51,819 bases of DNA. Source: Candidatus Gagatemarchaeum stordalenia. Its GTDB lineage: Archaea; Thermoproteota; Nitrososphaeria; Nitrososphaerales; Gagatemarchaeaceae. Where the stretch lies: NCBI GenBank assembly GCA_003164815.1, contig PLUF01000100.1:1-51819 (forward strand), in the 5' to 3' direction. The notes beneath the pieces were generated by a model, which searched no databases, was not told the DNA's origin, and was given only the letters and a program-made list of their open reading frames with translations. Below are positions 29,037-36,981 of the stretch, in pieces; the first letter of the stretch is position 1, and every line of letters begins with the position of its first letter. The translations under genes and the position numbers were made by a program.

Positions 29037-30092
29037 TCACCTTATCCTCCCTTGGCCGCCCCCGAATCCATGGCGCGTCTCCAGTGGGATCTTCCTATCC
29101 GCGCTGTCCCTGACTTCGTGACCGGTCAGGTGCAGGAACACGTCTTCGAGCGTCGGCTGCACGTTCTCTATCGACGTAATCTTCCCACCCTTCCTCCTCA
29201 CGGCGTCGATCACGTTGTCGAAGGCGTCGTCGCCGCGCGCGAGCAGCCGGACCTGGGTGGAGCTCTCCTGGGTAGCGGACTTTACGCAGTCGAGCGTCCG
29301 AAGGTTCTCGAGGAGGTCGGTCGTGAGATTGGAAATCTCCAGCTTTAGGATGGTGCCGTCGCCGCCGGAGATCAGCCTCTTCAGGTTGCTCGAGGTGTCC
29401 AGGGCGACGACCTTTCCGTGGTCGATGATGGCGATGCGGTCGCAAAGCATGTCTGCATCGACCATCGTGTGCGTCGTCACGATTATCGTGGTCCCGTTCT
29501 CCCTGTTGAGTTTCTTCACGAACTCCCGGATCTCGACGGAGGACTGGGGGTCCAGTCCCAGCGTGGGCTCGTCCAAGAACAGCACGCGGGGCATGTTCAG
29601 CAGGGCCCGCACCACGTTCATCCTCTGGCGCATCCCCGTCGAGAACGTCCCCACCTGAGCGTTCTTCCACTTGGTCAGCTGGACCAGTTCGAGCAGCTCG
29701 TCGATTCTCGGTTTAAGCACGTCGCCTGGAATGTCAAACAGGCTGCCGAAGAACCAGAGGTTCTCCCTTGCCGTCAGGCGATCGTACATTATCATCTTCT
29801 CTGAAACTATGCCGATCAGCTTGCGGACCTCGGTGTCATCCTTCACGACGTCGTGGCCGCCGATCGTGGCGGTCCCCCCGGTGGGCCTCGCCAGTGTGGA
29901 GAGTATCCGAAGGGTCGTGCTCTTGCCGGCGCCGTTTGGACCTAGGAGGCCGAATACCTCGCCCTTCCTGACGTCGAACGAGATGTCATCTAGGGCCACG
30001 AAGTCGCCGAACTTCTTCGTCAGGTTCTCAACCCTGATCATAGAGTCGCCTTCGGAGATGCGGTCGGCTGAGACTAGTTCGGCTTTGCTCAA
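29037..30092 (-). CDS. ABC transporter ATP-binding protein (DrrA-like)
   Basis: A 351-aa ATPase with Walker A GPNGAGKST (51-59), signature FSTGMRQRM, Walker B VLFLDEPTLGLD (about 170-181) and the H-loop TTHTM. At the usual Q-loop position the sequence reads IVSEKM, with Glu in place of Gln. Residues about 240-330 are a DrrA-type C-terminal extension. Its ATG overlaps the stop of the PadR gene (ATGA), which supports this start over an in-frame ATG 51 nt later. It powers the adjacent permease. Confidence 0.92.
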   Translation of the reverse strand: MSKAELVSADRISEGDSMIRVENLTKKFGDFVALDDISFDVRKGEVFGLLGPNGAGKSTTLRILSTLARPTGGTATIGGHDVVKDDTEVRKLIGIVSEKMIMYDRLTARENLWFFGSLFDIPGDVLKPRIDELLELVQLTKWKNAQVGTFSTGMRQRMNVVRALLNMPRVLFLDEPTLGLDPQSSVEIREFVKKLNRENGTTIIVTTHTMVDADMLCDRIAIIDHGKVVALDTSSNLKRLISGGDGTILKLEISNLTTDLLENLRTLDCVKSATQESSTQVRLLARGDDAFDNVIDAVRRKGGKITSIENVQPTLEDVFLHLTGHEVRDSADRKIPLETRHGFGGGQGRIR

Positions 30093-30733
30093 GCCGTTCT
30101 CTCCTCCAACGCAGCTCCTCCGGTGGCGGCTTTCTGAGAAGGGGTTCGACCCTCTATCTTCTTAATCAATTCTGCCGCCTGAGTCAGTTCCCTCTCAAGA
30201 CTGAGCCTGTACTGACGAAGGATGAACAGCCGGTCCTGATCGGCTAGGCCGCTTCTGTCCGACCCGACGATCATGTGGACGAGCTCGATCTGCAGTTCCG
30301 AGGTGGTGAGGACGAACCTCACCAGTTCTTCTGGTTCCATCAGGTCGATGAAGAGCCGCCCCATGAAGCTCCACCGCTCCGTCGAGGATTTCATCATCCT
30401 CTTGGCGTCGGCAATGTTCTCCAGTCCGGTGGGTGTTATCTCGTAGAGGACGCGAGGTATGGCGCCTCTCCCCTTCTTCTGGGCCTTGATGTAACCCTGC
30501 TTCGCCAGCTTCTGGAACACGGGATATACTGCACCGGGTCCGGGGCGCCAGGCCCCCTCGGTCTTGACCTCAATCTCCTTCATCACGTCGTATCCTCGCA
30601 TCGGCTTGCGGGCTATGCTCAAGAGAGCGTAAAAGTGGAGCAGACCCCTCGGGGCGCCCCGAAGATGTGGGCTCCCGTCCTTAAAGAGTCCCAGGCCCTC
30701 TCGGTGTGATGAGGAGCGTCTCCCTTTCTGCAT
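30089..30733 (-). CDS. PadR-family transcriptional regulator
   Basis: A 214-aa PadR regulator. The winged helix spans LLHFYALLSIARKPMRGYDVMKEIE, GAVYPVFQKLAKQGYI and the wing RVLYEITPTG; a C-terminal helical dimerisation region follows. It is the first gene of a three-gene exporter operon. PadR proteins commonly repress multidrug exporters and release on drug binding. The ATG is favoured over an in-frame ATG 15 nt upstream because of the TATATAA element at about 30757-30763. Palindromes at 30751-30793 are likely its operator. Confidence 0.88.
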   Translation of the reverse strand: MQKGRRSSSHREGLGLFKDGSPHLRGAPRGLLHFYALLSIARKPMRGYDVMKEIEVKTEGAWRPGPGAVYPVFQKLAKQGYIKAQKKGRGAIPRVLYEITPTGLENIADAKRMMKSSTERWSFMGRLFIDLMEPEELVRFVLTTSELQIELVHMIVGSDRSGLADQDRLFILRQYRLSLERELTQAAELIKKIEGRTPSQKAATGGAALEERTA

Positions 30734-30750
30734 AAGCGGGCGCCGCAATA

Positions 30751-30793
30751 ATAGATTATATAACTATATCTTGAACACTATCTATTACGATAG
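30751..30793 (-). promoter_or_regulatory. TATA-overlapping palindromes, probable PadR operator
   Basis: Two inverted repeats lie in the promoter of padR-ABC: an imperfect one, ATAGATTATATAACTAT (30751-30767), spanning the TATA box, and a perfect CTATC-TATTAC-GATAG (30778-30793). Both expose ATAG/CTAT arms. Their place and shared arms suggest autoregulation by the PadR protein; inferred. Confidence 0.5.
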
Positions 30794-30951
30794 GGAGTTA
30801 CCCCATACGCAGTGGCACCCAGATTCGGTCTCGAACTCCTAGAACTGCCTCAGACAGCCGATGAGACCCGAGTTTTGGGTACAACGGCTGCTTTCTCTCC
30901 GAGCTGGTGTCAGGCCGAGGCGCGACAGACCCGGAAGAGTGCTGGTCAGGG

Positions 30952-31992
30952 TCAGGTCACGAACTCGTACGCGTCGGCTGAGAGCGTGAATCCGCCGAGC
31001 ACAAACTGCTGAAGTTGGTTTGGTTGCGCGGCCAAATCTATCGGATTCCCATTGTTTGCGACGACGGAGAAGACCGAACTGGGCGCTGTGCCCGTGAAGT
31101 TCCATTCGCCGACCCCCAGTGTCGCAGACGTGATCGCCGTCGTGTTCTCGGAGTAGCTCACCTTTAGCTCGGGTCCGGTGTCGGTCGCGCCTGCGTGGTA
31201 CCACTCCGTCATAAGGCCGGTGAAGTATCCTTGCGTCGCGAAAGAGAATCTCAGCTGTGACTGCTGCGCCTGAGATCCGACGAACGCGTCCGCCGTCCTA
31301 GCGGGGAAGCTCGAAGAGCCGCTCGCGCTAGTGTTCAGATCAACCGCAGAAGTGACGACCTGACCTCCGCTGAAGGACAGGCTCAGCTGGATGATGTCGC
31401 CTTGGTTGACGGTGCCGGAGAACGAAGCTGAAGGGGGTGAGCGCGTAAACCCGCCTGGCGCCCACGCCTCGACTACGAACCCGAAGCCCGGGGTGTAGCC
31501 GCCTGGCTGGAGAGGCCAGTTCCAGTCTATCCCCACCTGGTACCAATAGCCCGTGTTCGTGAGGCCGTTCAGAAGGTACGCTGGCCCGTATCCGCTGGCG
31601 TCGCACTGGGCCATGGCCGTCACGTTAACCGTGAGTTGGGTGTACGTCTGGGCGTACACCATCACTTCCTGAAGGTCATAGTTCGGGCTCGGGGCCGCGA
31701 CATAGGTCGACGCGGAGGGGCTGGGCGGACAATTCGTCAAGGAATTACTAGAATGGTTCGGTGAGACCGACGGAAGCACGACGAAGACAGAGACGGCGAC
31801 CAGCAATGCGATGATAATCACCGCCGCTGCGACCTTGGCGCCGGACAGCTTGCGTTGCTCCTGCGGAGGGGCCGCCCCGCTCTCGACCGGAGGCGCGCCG
31901 CTCGCGAAAGCCGGAATCAATCGCGCCCCACAATTCGGACAGAAGGTGCAGTTAGCATCCACCTCGTTCTGGCACGCTGGACACTGCGACAA
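30952..31992 (-). CDS. zinc-ribbon, single-TM, extracytoplasmic-domain protein
   Basis: A 346-aa protein. It begins with a zinc ribbon (CPACQNEVDANCTFCPNCG), a Pro/Ala linker, one membrane helix (VAAAVIIIALLVAVSVFVV, about 54-73) and a large Ser/Thr/Asn-rich beta domain facing outside. The domain has Trp/Tyr-rich stretches (GYWYQVGIDWNWPLQPGGY) that resemble a carbohydrate-binding or lectin-like jelly roll. Topology is cytosolic finger, exterior domain. Function unknown; a cell-surface role is inferred. Confidence 0.65.
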   Translation of the reverse strand: MSQCPACQNEVDANCTFCPNCGARLIPAFASGAPPVESGAAPPQEQRKLSGAKVAAAVIIIALLVAVSVFVVLPSVSPNHSSNSLTNCPPSPSASTYVAAPSPNYDLQEVMVYAQTYTQLTVNVTAMAQCDASGYGPAYLLNGLTNTGYWYQVGIDWNWPLQPGGYTPGFGFVVEAWAPGGFTRSPPSASFSGTVNQGDIIQLSLSFSGGQVVTSAVDLNTSASGSSSFPARTADAFVGSQAQQSQLRFSFATQGYFTGLMTEWYHAGATDTGPELKVSYSENTTAITSATLGVGEWNFTGTAPSSVFSVVANNGNPIDLAAQPNQLQQFVLGGFTLSADAYEFVT

Positions 31993-32137
31993 CGACTGAC
32001 ACGGCTCCTTCTGGTCGAATCCCTTTTCTCGGCGTATTAACGTTGCCGCACATTGTGCCTGTTTGCGCGATTGACCGGAATCCTCGACGCGGCCGGTTCC
32101 AAGGCATAAATACCAAACCGGGCTCCGAGAACGATGA

Positions 32138-32803
32138 ATGCGGCAGGATCGGAGCGAAAGGGAGATTTTCGATCAGATGGAGAGGAAGCTCTACTCGGCT
32201 GTGATCTCCGACATACTCGACGACATGGGCCTCCGGAATCACACCCTGAACAACCTCATACGTCCGATTCGTCACGACATGGTCCTGGCCGGAAGGTCAA
32301 GGCCGATGCTCGCCTCGAGGGTCTTCGAGGTCCCGGACGAGCCTTACAAGGTCACCATCGAGGCGCTGGACAGCCTGAAGCCGGACGACGTCCCCGTCAT
32401 CGTGACCGGCGATTCGAGCGCCGCTGTGTGGGGCGAGCTCCTGTCGACGGCTACCAGAGCCAGGGGCGCCCGGGGGACGATAATCGAGGGTTGCGCAAGG
32501 GACACCCGTCAGCTTCTGGTGATGGACTTTCCGCTCTTCTGCACGGGGACGTCGCCGACCGACTCGAAGGGCAGGTCCGAGATTACCGAGTACGACCGTC
32601 AGGTGTGCTGCGGGGACGCCACTATCAAGCCCGGGGACATCGTCTTCGCTGACCTTGACGGGATTGTGGCGATCCCGAAGGAGATAGAGACGGAGGCGCT
32701 CGAGCGGGCCTACAAGAAGGTCAGCAGGGAGAACGGGGTGCGGAGGGACCTGGCAAAAGGCGTGCTCCTGGGCGAAACCTGGCGGAAGCACGGAGTTCTG
32801 TAG
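32138..32803 (+). CDS. RraA-family protein (HMG/CHA aldolase-like)
   Basis: A 221-aa RraA/dimethylmenaquinone methyltransferase-family protein. The core is VTGDSSAAVWGELLSTATRARGARGTIIEGCARD, in which the Gly-Asp and Arg-Asp positions form the metal/pyruvate site of 4-hydroxy-4-methyl-2-oxoglutarate-type aldolases; DIVFADLDGIVAIPKE is also typical. A CATAAATACC box lies about 30 nt before the ATG. It may be an aldolase or a decarboxylase; RNase E control, the E. coli role, is unlikely in an archaeon. Confidence 0.85.
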   Translation: MRQDRSEREIFDQMERKLYSAVISDILDDMGLRNHTLNNLIRPIRHDMVLAGRSRPMLASRVFEVPDEPYKVTIEALDSLKPDDVPVIVTGDSSAAVWGELLSTATRARGARGTIIEGCARDTRQLLVMDFPLFCTGTSPTDSKGRSEITEYDRQVCCGDATIKPGDIVFADLDGIVAIPKEIETEALERAYKKVSRENGVRRDLAKGVLLGETWRKHGVL

Positions 32804-32888
32804 GTCGCGCCCAGCCAAGGGTCAGGCATCGATCGGGACATCCGCAAGCTACTTCTGTAGCCCCAGCCGGGCCTTCAGCGAGACTAGA

Positions 32889-33185
32889 ATGCCGAAGAAA
32901 GAAGACGTGAACGATAGTTGCGCGCCCCCTGGCTCGGTTCCCGCAGGAGTCGCGGTCGATGAAGGGGAGCGGGCATGCCTCCTCTGCAGCGGGAAGATGT
33001 ACTTCGCCAAGGAGCTACGTGTGCACGTCTGCCTAAACAAGGACCATGGCGTGCTTGCGTACTACAGCCTTGATGAGTGCTATTTCACGTCTCAGGAGAA
33101 GGCGGCGGTCATGCTGGCGAAGGAGGGCAAGAAGTTCCACATGATAGAGCCCAGCGTGCTTCAGATGATTGGGGTCGAGCCCTGA
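32889..33185 (+). CDS. small cysteine-containing protein, unknown
   Basis: A 98-aa protein with a possible zinc site: CLLCSGKMYF, then a VHVCLNKDH segment about 16 residues later. The rest is helical (FTSQEKAAVMLAKEGKKFHM). It has no membrane segment. It lies 134 nt before the second TIM-barrel gene on the same strand. No promoter is obvious. Function not recognised. Confidence 0.6.
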   Translation: MPKKEDVNDSCAPPGSVPAGVAVDEGERACLLCSGKMYFAKELRVHVCLNKDHGVLAYYSLDECYFTSQEKAAVMLAKEGKKFHMIEPSVLQMIGVEP

Positions 33186-33280
33186 CGGACGTTCTGGATT
33201 GCGCAGTCCACAACGACGCATGATCCATTCGCAGCCAAGCGGAAGGAAAGACAATCCGGAATCGATGCGCACCTCCATTT

Positions 33281-33294
33281 GTCTTAAGTAAGAC
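33281..33294. promoter_or_regulatory. inverted repeat overlapping the TATA region of TIM-barrel copy 2
   Basis: GTCTTA-AG-TAAGAC, 6-bp arms with 2-nt spacer, ending 25 nt before the TTG start. Its centre (CTTAAGTA) has the form and spacing of a TATA box, so a bound regulator would block initiation. Confidence 0.5.
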
Positions 33295-33319
33295 GGGCGT
33301 TGACCGAGCAGCAACCGTA

Positions 33320-34639
33320 TTGAGATCCGTCTTCGTCCCGTGGGGGGTCGCGCTCAGCGAGACCGAGAGACTTCTCGACGACCTCTCCCGCTACACCAGG
33401 GTCGACGGCATAGAGCTCCTCGACTTCCACTCGCAGATCGAGAAGGCGAACTACGGAGCGCGAGTGAGCCCGGCCCTGAGGGTCCTTCCCTCGAACGACG
33501 GGCTCGACCTAGAGCTCCCCGTGGTCAAGGGAGAGGAGTTCAGAGCGGCGGGGAGGTTCATGGGCGAGGCGAGGTCGAGGGGGTTCAAGGTGACGTGCAA
33601 CTTCGTGCCGATGTGGTCCGCGTCCGACAGCTTCTCTGGCACCGCCCTCGTGGACCTCTGGGGCAAGCGCCTGACCGGGCCGGGCGACTTTCCCGTGCAC
33701 GGATGCCCGAACAACCCGGACATCCTGCGGTTCGGCGAGTTCATGATCCGCGAGTTCGTCCGCACTTGGCCCGACATGGAGGTAATGGCCCTCAACCACC
33801 TGGAGTATCCCTGGAGGGTCCGGTGGGCGAAACCGAAGATCGACGTCGAGAGCCTGTTCACATGCTTCTGCGGGGCGTGCGAGAGGACGGCCGCGGACCA
33901 GGGCCTCGACTTTCCCAGGATGAAGGCGGAGGCGAAGTCGTTCCTCGCGTCGCTGTCGAGCCCGCAAAATCAAAGCGAGGAAGGAGCGCTACCCGGGGCG
34001 AACGCGGACGACGTGGCCTACTTCTTCCTAAGGCGCCCCCACCTCGCCGAGTGGCTCCGCTTCAGGATGGACTCCATGACCCGGTACAGCCGCTCCCTCA
34101 TCGCAGCGGGCCGGGAAGCCGCGAAGGAGCACAACCCAAAGCTGAAGTTCGGGATGGAATTCCAGCTCCCTTCCCTTAGCCCGATCCTCGGGACGGACTA
34201 CGTCGCCCTGTCCTCTGACCTGGACCTGATGATCCCTAAGTTCCCGGACTACCTGCCCGGGTCCGTGATCCCGCTCTTCGCGAAGGAGATCGCCGGACGG
34301 GTCGGCCTAGACGAGGGCGCTCTTCTCAGGCTGATCAGGGACGCTTTCGACCTCGGGCCCGGCCCCAGGAGTTACAAGGCCTACAGCGAGCCCAAGCACA
34401 TACTCCTCTACTCCAACGCCTACGACTACTCCATCTTCGCGCGCCAACTGAAGTACCTCAGGCCGCTAATCGGCAACGTTCCCATCCAGCCCTACATCTG
34501 GGAGAACAACAACGACTGGAGAGGCCTAAGGAGGAAGATAGACGCCCTTGCGGACGCAGGCTTCGACGACTTCTTCCTCTGGAGCTGGGAGGAGGGGATC
34601 TCGAGCGAGCACCTCAGGGCCCTGAAGGGCATACTGTGA
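33320..34639 (+). CDS. TIM-barrel glycoside hydrolase-like protein, copy 2
   Basis: A 439-aa paralogue of the protein at 15446-16774. All barrel motifs are conserved: VDGIELLDF, ALNHLEYP, FGMEFQLPS, KFPDYLPGS, FFLWSWEEG and the cysteine cluster FTCFCGACERTA. The least conserved part is residues about 205-230, a loop that differs in length and charge. The two genes share their first 24 nucleotides including the TTG start. They probably act on related substrates; whether they form one complex is unknown. No signal peptide. Confidence 0.6.
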   Translation: MRSVFVPWGVALSETERLLDDLSRYTRVDGIELLDFHSQIEKANYGARVSPALRVLPSNDGLDLELPVVKGEEFRAAGRFMGEARSRGFKVTCNFVPMWSASDSFSGTALVDLWGKRLTGPGDFPVHGCPNNPDILRFGEFMIREFVRTWPDMEVMALNHLEYPWRVRWAKPKIDVESLFTCFCGACERTAADQGLDFPRMKAEAKSFLASLSSPQNQSEEGALPGANADDVAYFFLRRPHLAEWLRFRMDSMTRYSRSLIAAGREAAKEHNPKLKFGMEFQLPSLSPILGTDYVALSSDLDLMIPKFPDYLPGSVIPLFAKEIAGRVGLDEGALLRLIRDAFDLGPGPRSYKAYSEPKHILLYSNAYDYSIFARQLKYLRPLIGNVPIQPYIWENNNDWRGLRRKIDALADAGFDDFFLWSWEEGISSEHLRALKGIL

Positions 34640-34704
34640 GCACTCCGGGCGACGAGGAGCGGAATACAATCACAGCTGCACTGGCCACCCGGTCGGGCGA
34701 GGGG

Positions 34705-34839
34705 TCAGTAACCAGCGGCCCTTTTCCTTGATTGGGACGAGGAGGCCACCTTCGTGTTGTGCGTGAGACCGCATCGCTCGACGTGCCGTCCGTAGTGGCT
34801 CGCGCTGATGAGCTTGCCGCACTTCGGGCATATCGGCAT
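34705..34839 (-). CDS. 44-aa zinc-finger microprotein (SHYGRH type)
   Basis: A 44-aa protein reading MPICPKCGKLISASHYGRH then VERCGLTH and a basic Ser/Lys/Arg tail. C4, C7, H19 and C23 would bind one zinc. It matches the N-terminal finger of the anchored protein at 25165-25446 at most positions. A GCTTATTACC box lies about 25-33 nt before the ATG. A DNA- or RNA-binding role is plausible from the basic tail; unproven. Confidence 0.65.
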   Translation of the reverse strand: MPICPKCGKLISASHYGRHVERCGLTHNTKVASSSQSRKRAAGY

Positions 34840-34881
34840 GTCACGATCAATGACATCCTATGGTAATAAGCATGGTCCGGG

Positions 34882-35037
34882 TCAGAGGCAGACAGCCGGA
34901 AGTGTTCGGGACGTCGATAAGCTCGATTCTAGACCGAGGAGGCTCTCAAATGAGAGCGCCTTCGGGTCGAAGTACCTCCCGCCGTGCTCTCGTCTGACCT
35001 CCGGCACCGTGGCCATCGTGCCTCGTGTCAGGAACAT
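34882..35037 (-). CDS. possible 51-aa small protein
   Basis: A short ORF upstream of the zinc-finger microprotein on the same strand, separated by 42 nt. Its middle (EVRREHGGRYFDPKALSFES) has a coding-like composition. The frame stays open for more than 20 codons upstream of the ATG without another usual start, so it may be the tail of a decayed gene. No motif recognised. Confidence 0.3.
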   Translation of the reverse strand: MFLTRGTMATVPEVRREHGGRYFDPKALSFESLLGLESSLSTSRTLPAVCL

Positions 35038-35131
35038 GATCCGACTTCTCAGATATGAGTTCAGGTCGGCTTGAGGACAGTTCGCGCCGCTAACCGAGCT
35101 TCGCTTTTATACGTGGATGCATCCCTACATC

Positions 35132-35413
35132 ATGGCGACTAGGGTGAAGGAAGCTGTCGGTTCTGTTGAGAGGATACTGCTGCCACGGCTCAACGGCATC
35201 GACGGTGAATTGAAGTCGATCAACGCGAGGATAGATTCAGTGAACACGAGGATCGACTCGGTGAATTCACGGATAGACGAGATGGACAAGCGAAACGCCG
35301 TCCAGTTCGATGGGATCAGGACGGAGATAAGGGGCCTTTCAGAGAAGGTAGACCTGGTCCGGGACGTCGAGAGGCTAAAAGTCGAAGTGGCGGAACTGAA
35401 GAGACGTCGCTAG
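35132..35413 (+). CDS. coiled-coil protein
   Basis: A 93-aa protein that is almost wholly helical, with a repeated heptad (INARIDSVNTRIDSVNSRID, about residues 32-51) predicting a parallel coiled coil, and a basic C-terminus LKRRR. A CTTTTATACG box about 22-30 nt upstream favours this ATG over one 15 nt earlier. Such small coiled coils occur beside chromosome-partition genes; parB is the next gene but convergent. Function unknown. Confidence 0.6.
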   Translation: MATRVKEAVGSVERILLPRLNGIDGELKSINARIDSVNTRIDSVNSRIDEMDKRNAVQFDGIRTEIRGLSEKVDLVRDVERLKVEVAELKRRR

Positions 35414-35651
35414 TCGGCATCCAATTCATCCTCAGAACTTCTGTAGTCCTGTGAAGGTAATTTTTCTAGAGCGAGTGATAGCATGAGCCGGCTGCCTGGG
35501 ACGGTGCGATTTCACCCCGGCAGTCCGCTCGAGACCGGCGAGAATGGCCGTCGCGGCGACTTCCCCTCTGCCGTGGCGCCGCAGCCCTCGCAAAGTTTGG
35601 GGGGTCACTTCTTGGGAGCGACCGAGCCTGAAAGGAGACAAGATCGACCGG

Positions 35652-36560
35652 CTAGATGTACTTGTTCAGCCTGAGCCAGGCGCGGATTGCCAGGGCTGCC
35701 ACCGCTTCCACGGTCATCTCCCTCTCCTCGGCCACCTTCTTGAGACCGGCGGCGACCTGCTGATCGAGTACGACCTCAATCTTGGATGCCCGGAGCGCCT
35801 CTGTCTCCCTCTTGATCTCATCCATGGGCCTCTGCGGGGCCTTGACGAACTGCTCGACCACCCTCCTTGCCTCCGGCGCGGAGAGCTCGGCGATCGTATC
35901 AGCCAGGGCGGAGAGCCTCTTAGCGCGCTTCTCCTCCGAAAGCTTCTGGACCGCGGGCGACTCCTCGGCCTTGTGGAGGAACCCGGCGTGGCTTATCGGG
36001 AGGACGCCCTCCTTCCTCTCTTCCATCGTGGGGGATTGCCTCACGGCGATAGCCGACTTCTTAGTCCCCCTCCGAATCGTATTGACCGCCTCGACCGCGG
36101 CGACCCGGTCCTCGACGTACTGGCGAGACTTGCCTATCGCCTTCGCCAGCTGATCAGTGGTCGAGTAGAGGGCAGGATTGAGCTTCTTGAGCTTCATCAA
36201 GGCGTCGTATTCCTCTTCGGGCTCCACGTCCCTGCGCTGGATGTTCTCCACGAGCGAGATGATGAGGGCGTCCTCGTCCCCCATCGTCCTCACGACTGCT
36301 GGGACCTCCCTCATTCCGAGCCGTTTCGCCGCCTCGAACCTCCTGGACCCCACAATCAGCTCGTAGCGACCGTCGACGGGCCTCACCAGAAGCGGCTCGA
36401 GTATGCCCTCTTCGTCGATGGACTGCATTAGGTCCACGACGTCCCCCGGGCTCCTTCTCACGTTGACACCGCTGACGAAAACCTTCGACATCTCAACCTG
36501 CTGAAAGACAGACGGCTGATTCAGGTCGCCGCGGTCCGGAAGGGGTTTTGAGCCGCTCAA
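35652..36560 (-). CDS. ParB/Spo0J-type chromosome or plasmid partition protein
   Basis: A 302-aa ParB-family protein. The N-terminal ParB/sulfiredoxin-like CTPase domain contains VGSRRFEAAKRLGMREVPAVV (the GERRxxA box) and ISLVENIQRRDVEP; a helix-turn-helix follows around TDQLAKAIGKSRQYVEDRV. The C-terminus has a ribbon/helix-like segment KIEVVLDQQVAAGLKK. No parA or clear parS is nearby. TTG start is favoured by a CTTTTAACC element at about 36588-36596; an ATG at 36491 would give 279 aa and fits the domain start. In archaea, ParB-like proteins also act in gene regulation. Confidence 0.85.
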   Translation of the reverse strand: MSGSKPLPDRGDLNQPSVFQQVEMSKVFVSGVNVRRSPGDVVDLMQSIDEEGILEPLLVRPVDGRYELIVGSRRFEAAKRLGMREVPAVVRTMGDEDALIISLVENIQRRDVEPEEEYDALMKLKKLNPALYSTTDQLAKAIGKSRQYVEDRVAAVEAVNTIRRGTKKSAIAVRQSPTMEERKEGVLPISHAGFLHKAEESPAVQKLSEEKRAKRLSALADTIAELSAPEARRVVEQFVKAPQRPMDEIKRETEALRASKIEVVLDQQVAAGLKKVAEEREMTVEAVAALAIRAWLRLNKYI

Positions 36561-36831
36561 TGTTTCATCTGTTGTTCGATTTTCGCGGGGTTAAAAGTAA
36601 TCCTCGCGTACCGTGGACAAACCCGGGGCGTGGGCTGCGAACTTCGGACGGCTACGCACAGGACCCCGTCCAGCTCTGGTTCAGCGGGCAGCCAAATACC
36701 TCTCTGGAGACTGAGGAGATGATACGTCTTCGCCGCACTGCCGTAAAGGGATTAATACGCAAAAGCAGGACAATCCTCAGAAATCGTGAAAACTTCGATT
36801 CCTTGGGCAGCTGTTCACAATCGGCACGGTC
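36561..36831. other. non-coding stretch between parB and the EamA transporter region
   Basis: The parB promoter (about 36588-36596) occupies the left end. A GATTAATACGC element near 36751 could serve rightward transcription. A 98-aa plus-strand ORF crosses here but lacks any motif and has unlikely composition, so I see no gene. Confidence 0.4.
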
Positions 36832-36981
36832 ATGGACTTGCTAGGGCTCACCCCGTTCATCTACTTCTCAATCGAGACCAACAACTTGAGGCAGGGAATC
36901 GGTATCCTGCTGACGTTCAAGGAACCCCGTCTGAATAGCGTCTGTCCAGACCGCGTACAAGTGTCGCCGGAGTATCCATGA
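36832..36981 (+). CDS. possible 49-aa ORF coupled to the EamA transporter
   Basis: A short ORF with a hydrophobic start (MDLLGLTPFIYFSI, later GIGILLTF) whose TGA overlaps the transporter ATG (ATGA). The frame upstream of the ATG also codes for a membrane-like stretch (FLGQLFTIGTV) up to a stop, so it may be a decayed membrane gene rather than a leader. Confidence 0.3.
   Translation: MDLLGLTPFIYFSIETNNLRQGIGILLTFKEPRLNSVCPDRVQVSPEYP

Noticed and set aside
35544-36431. 295-aa plus-strand ORF
   Set aside because: Antisense mirror of parB.
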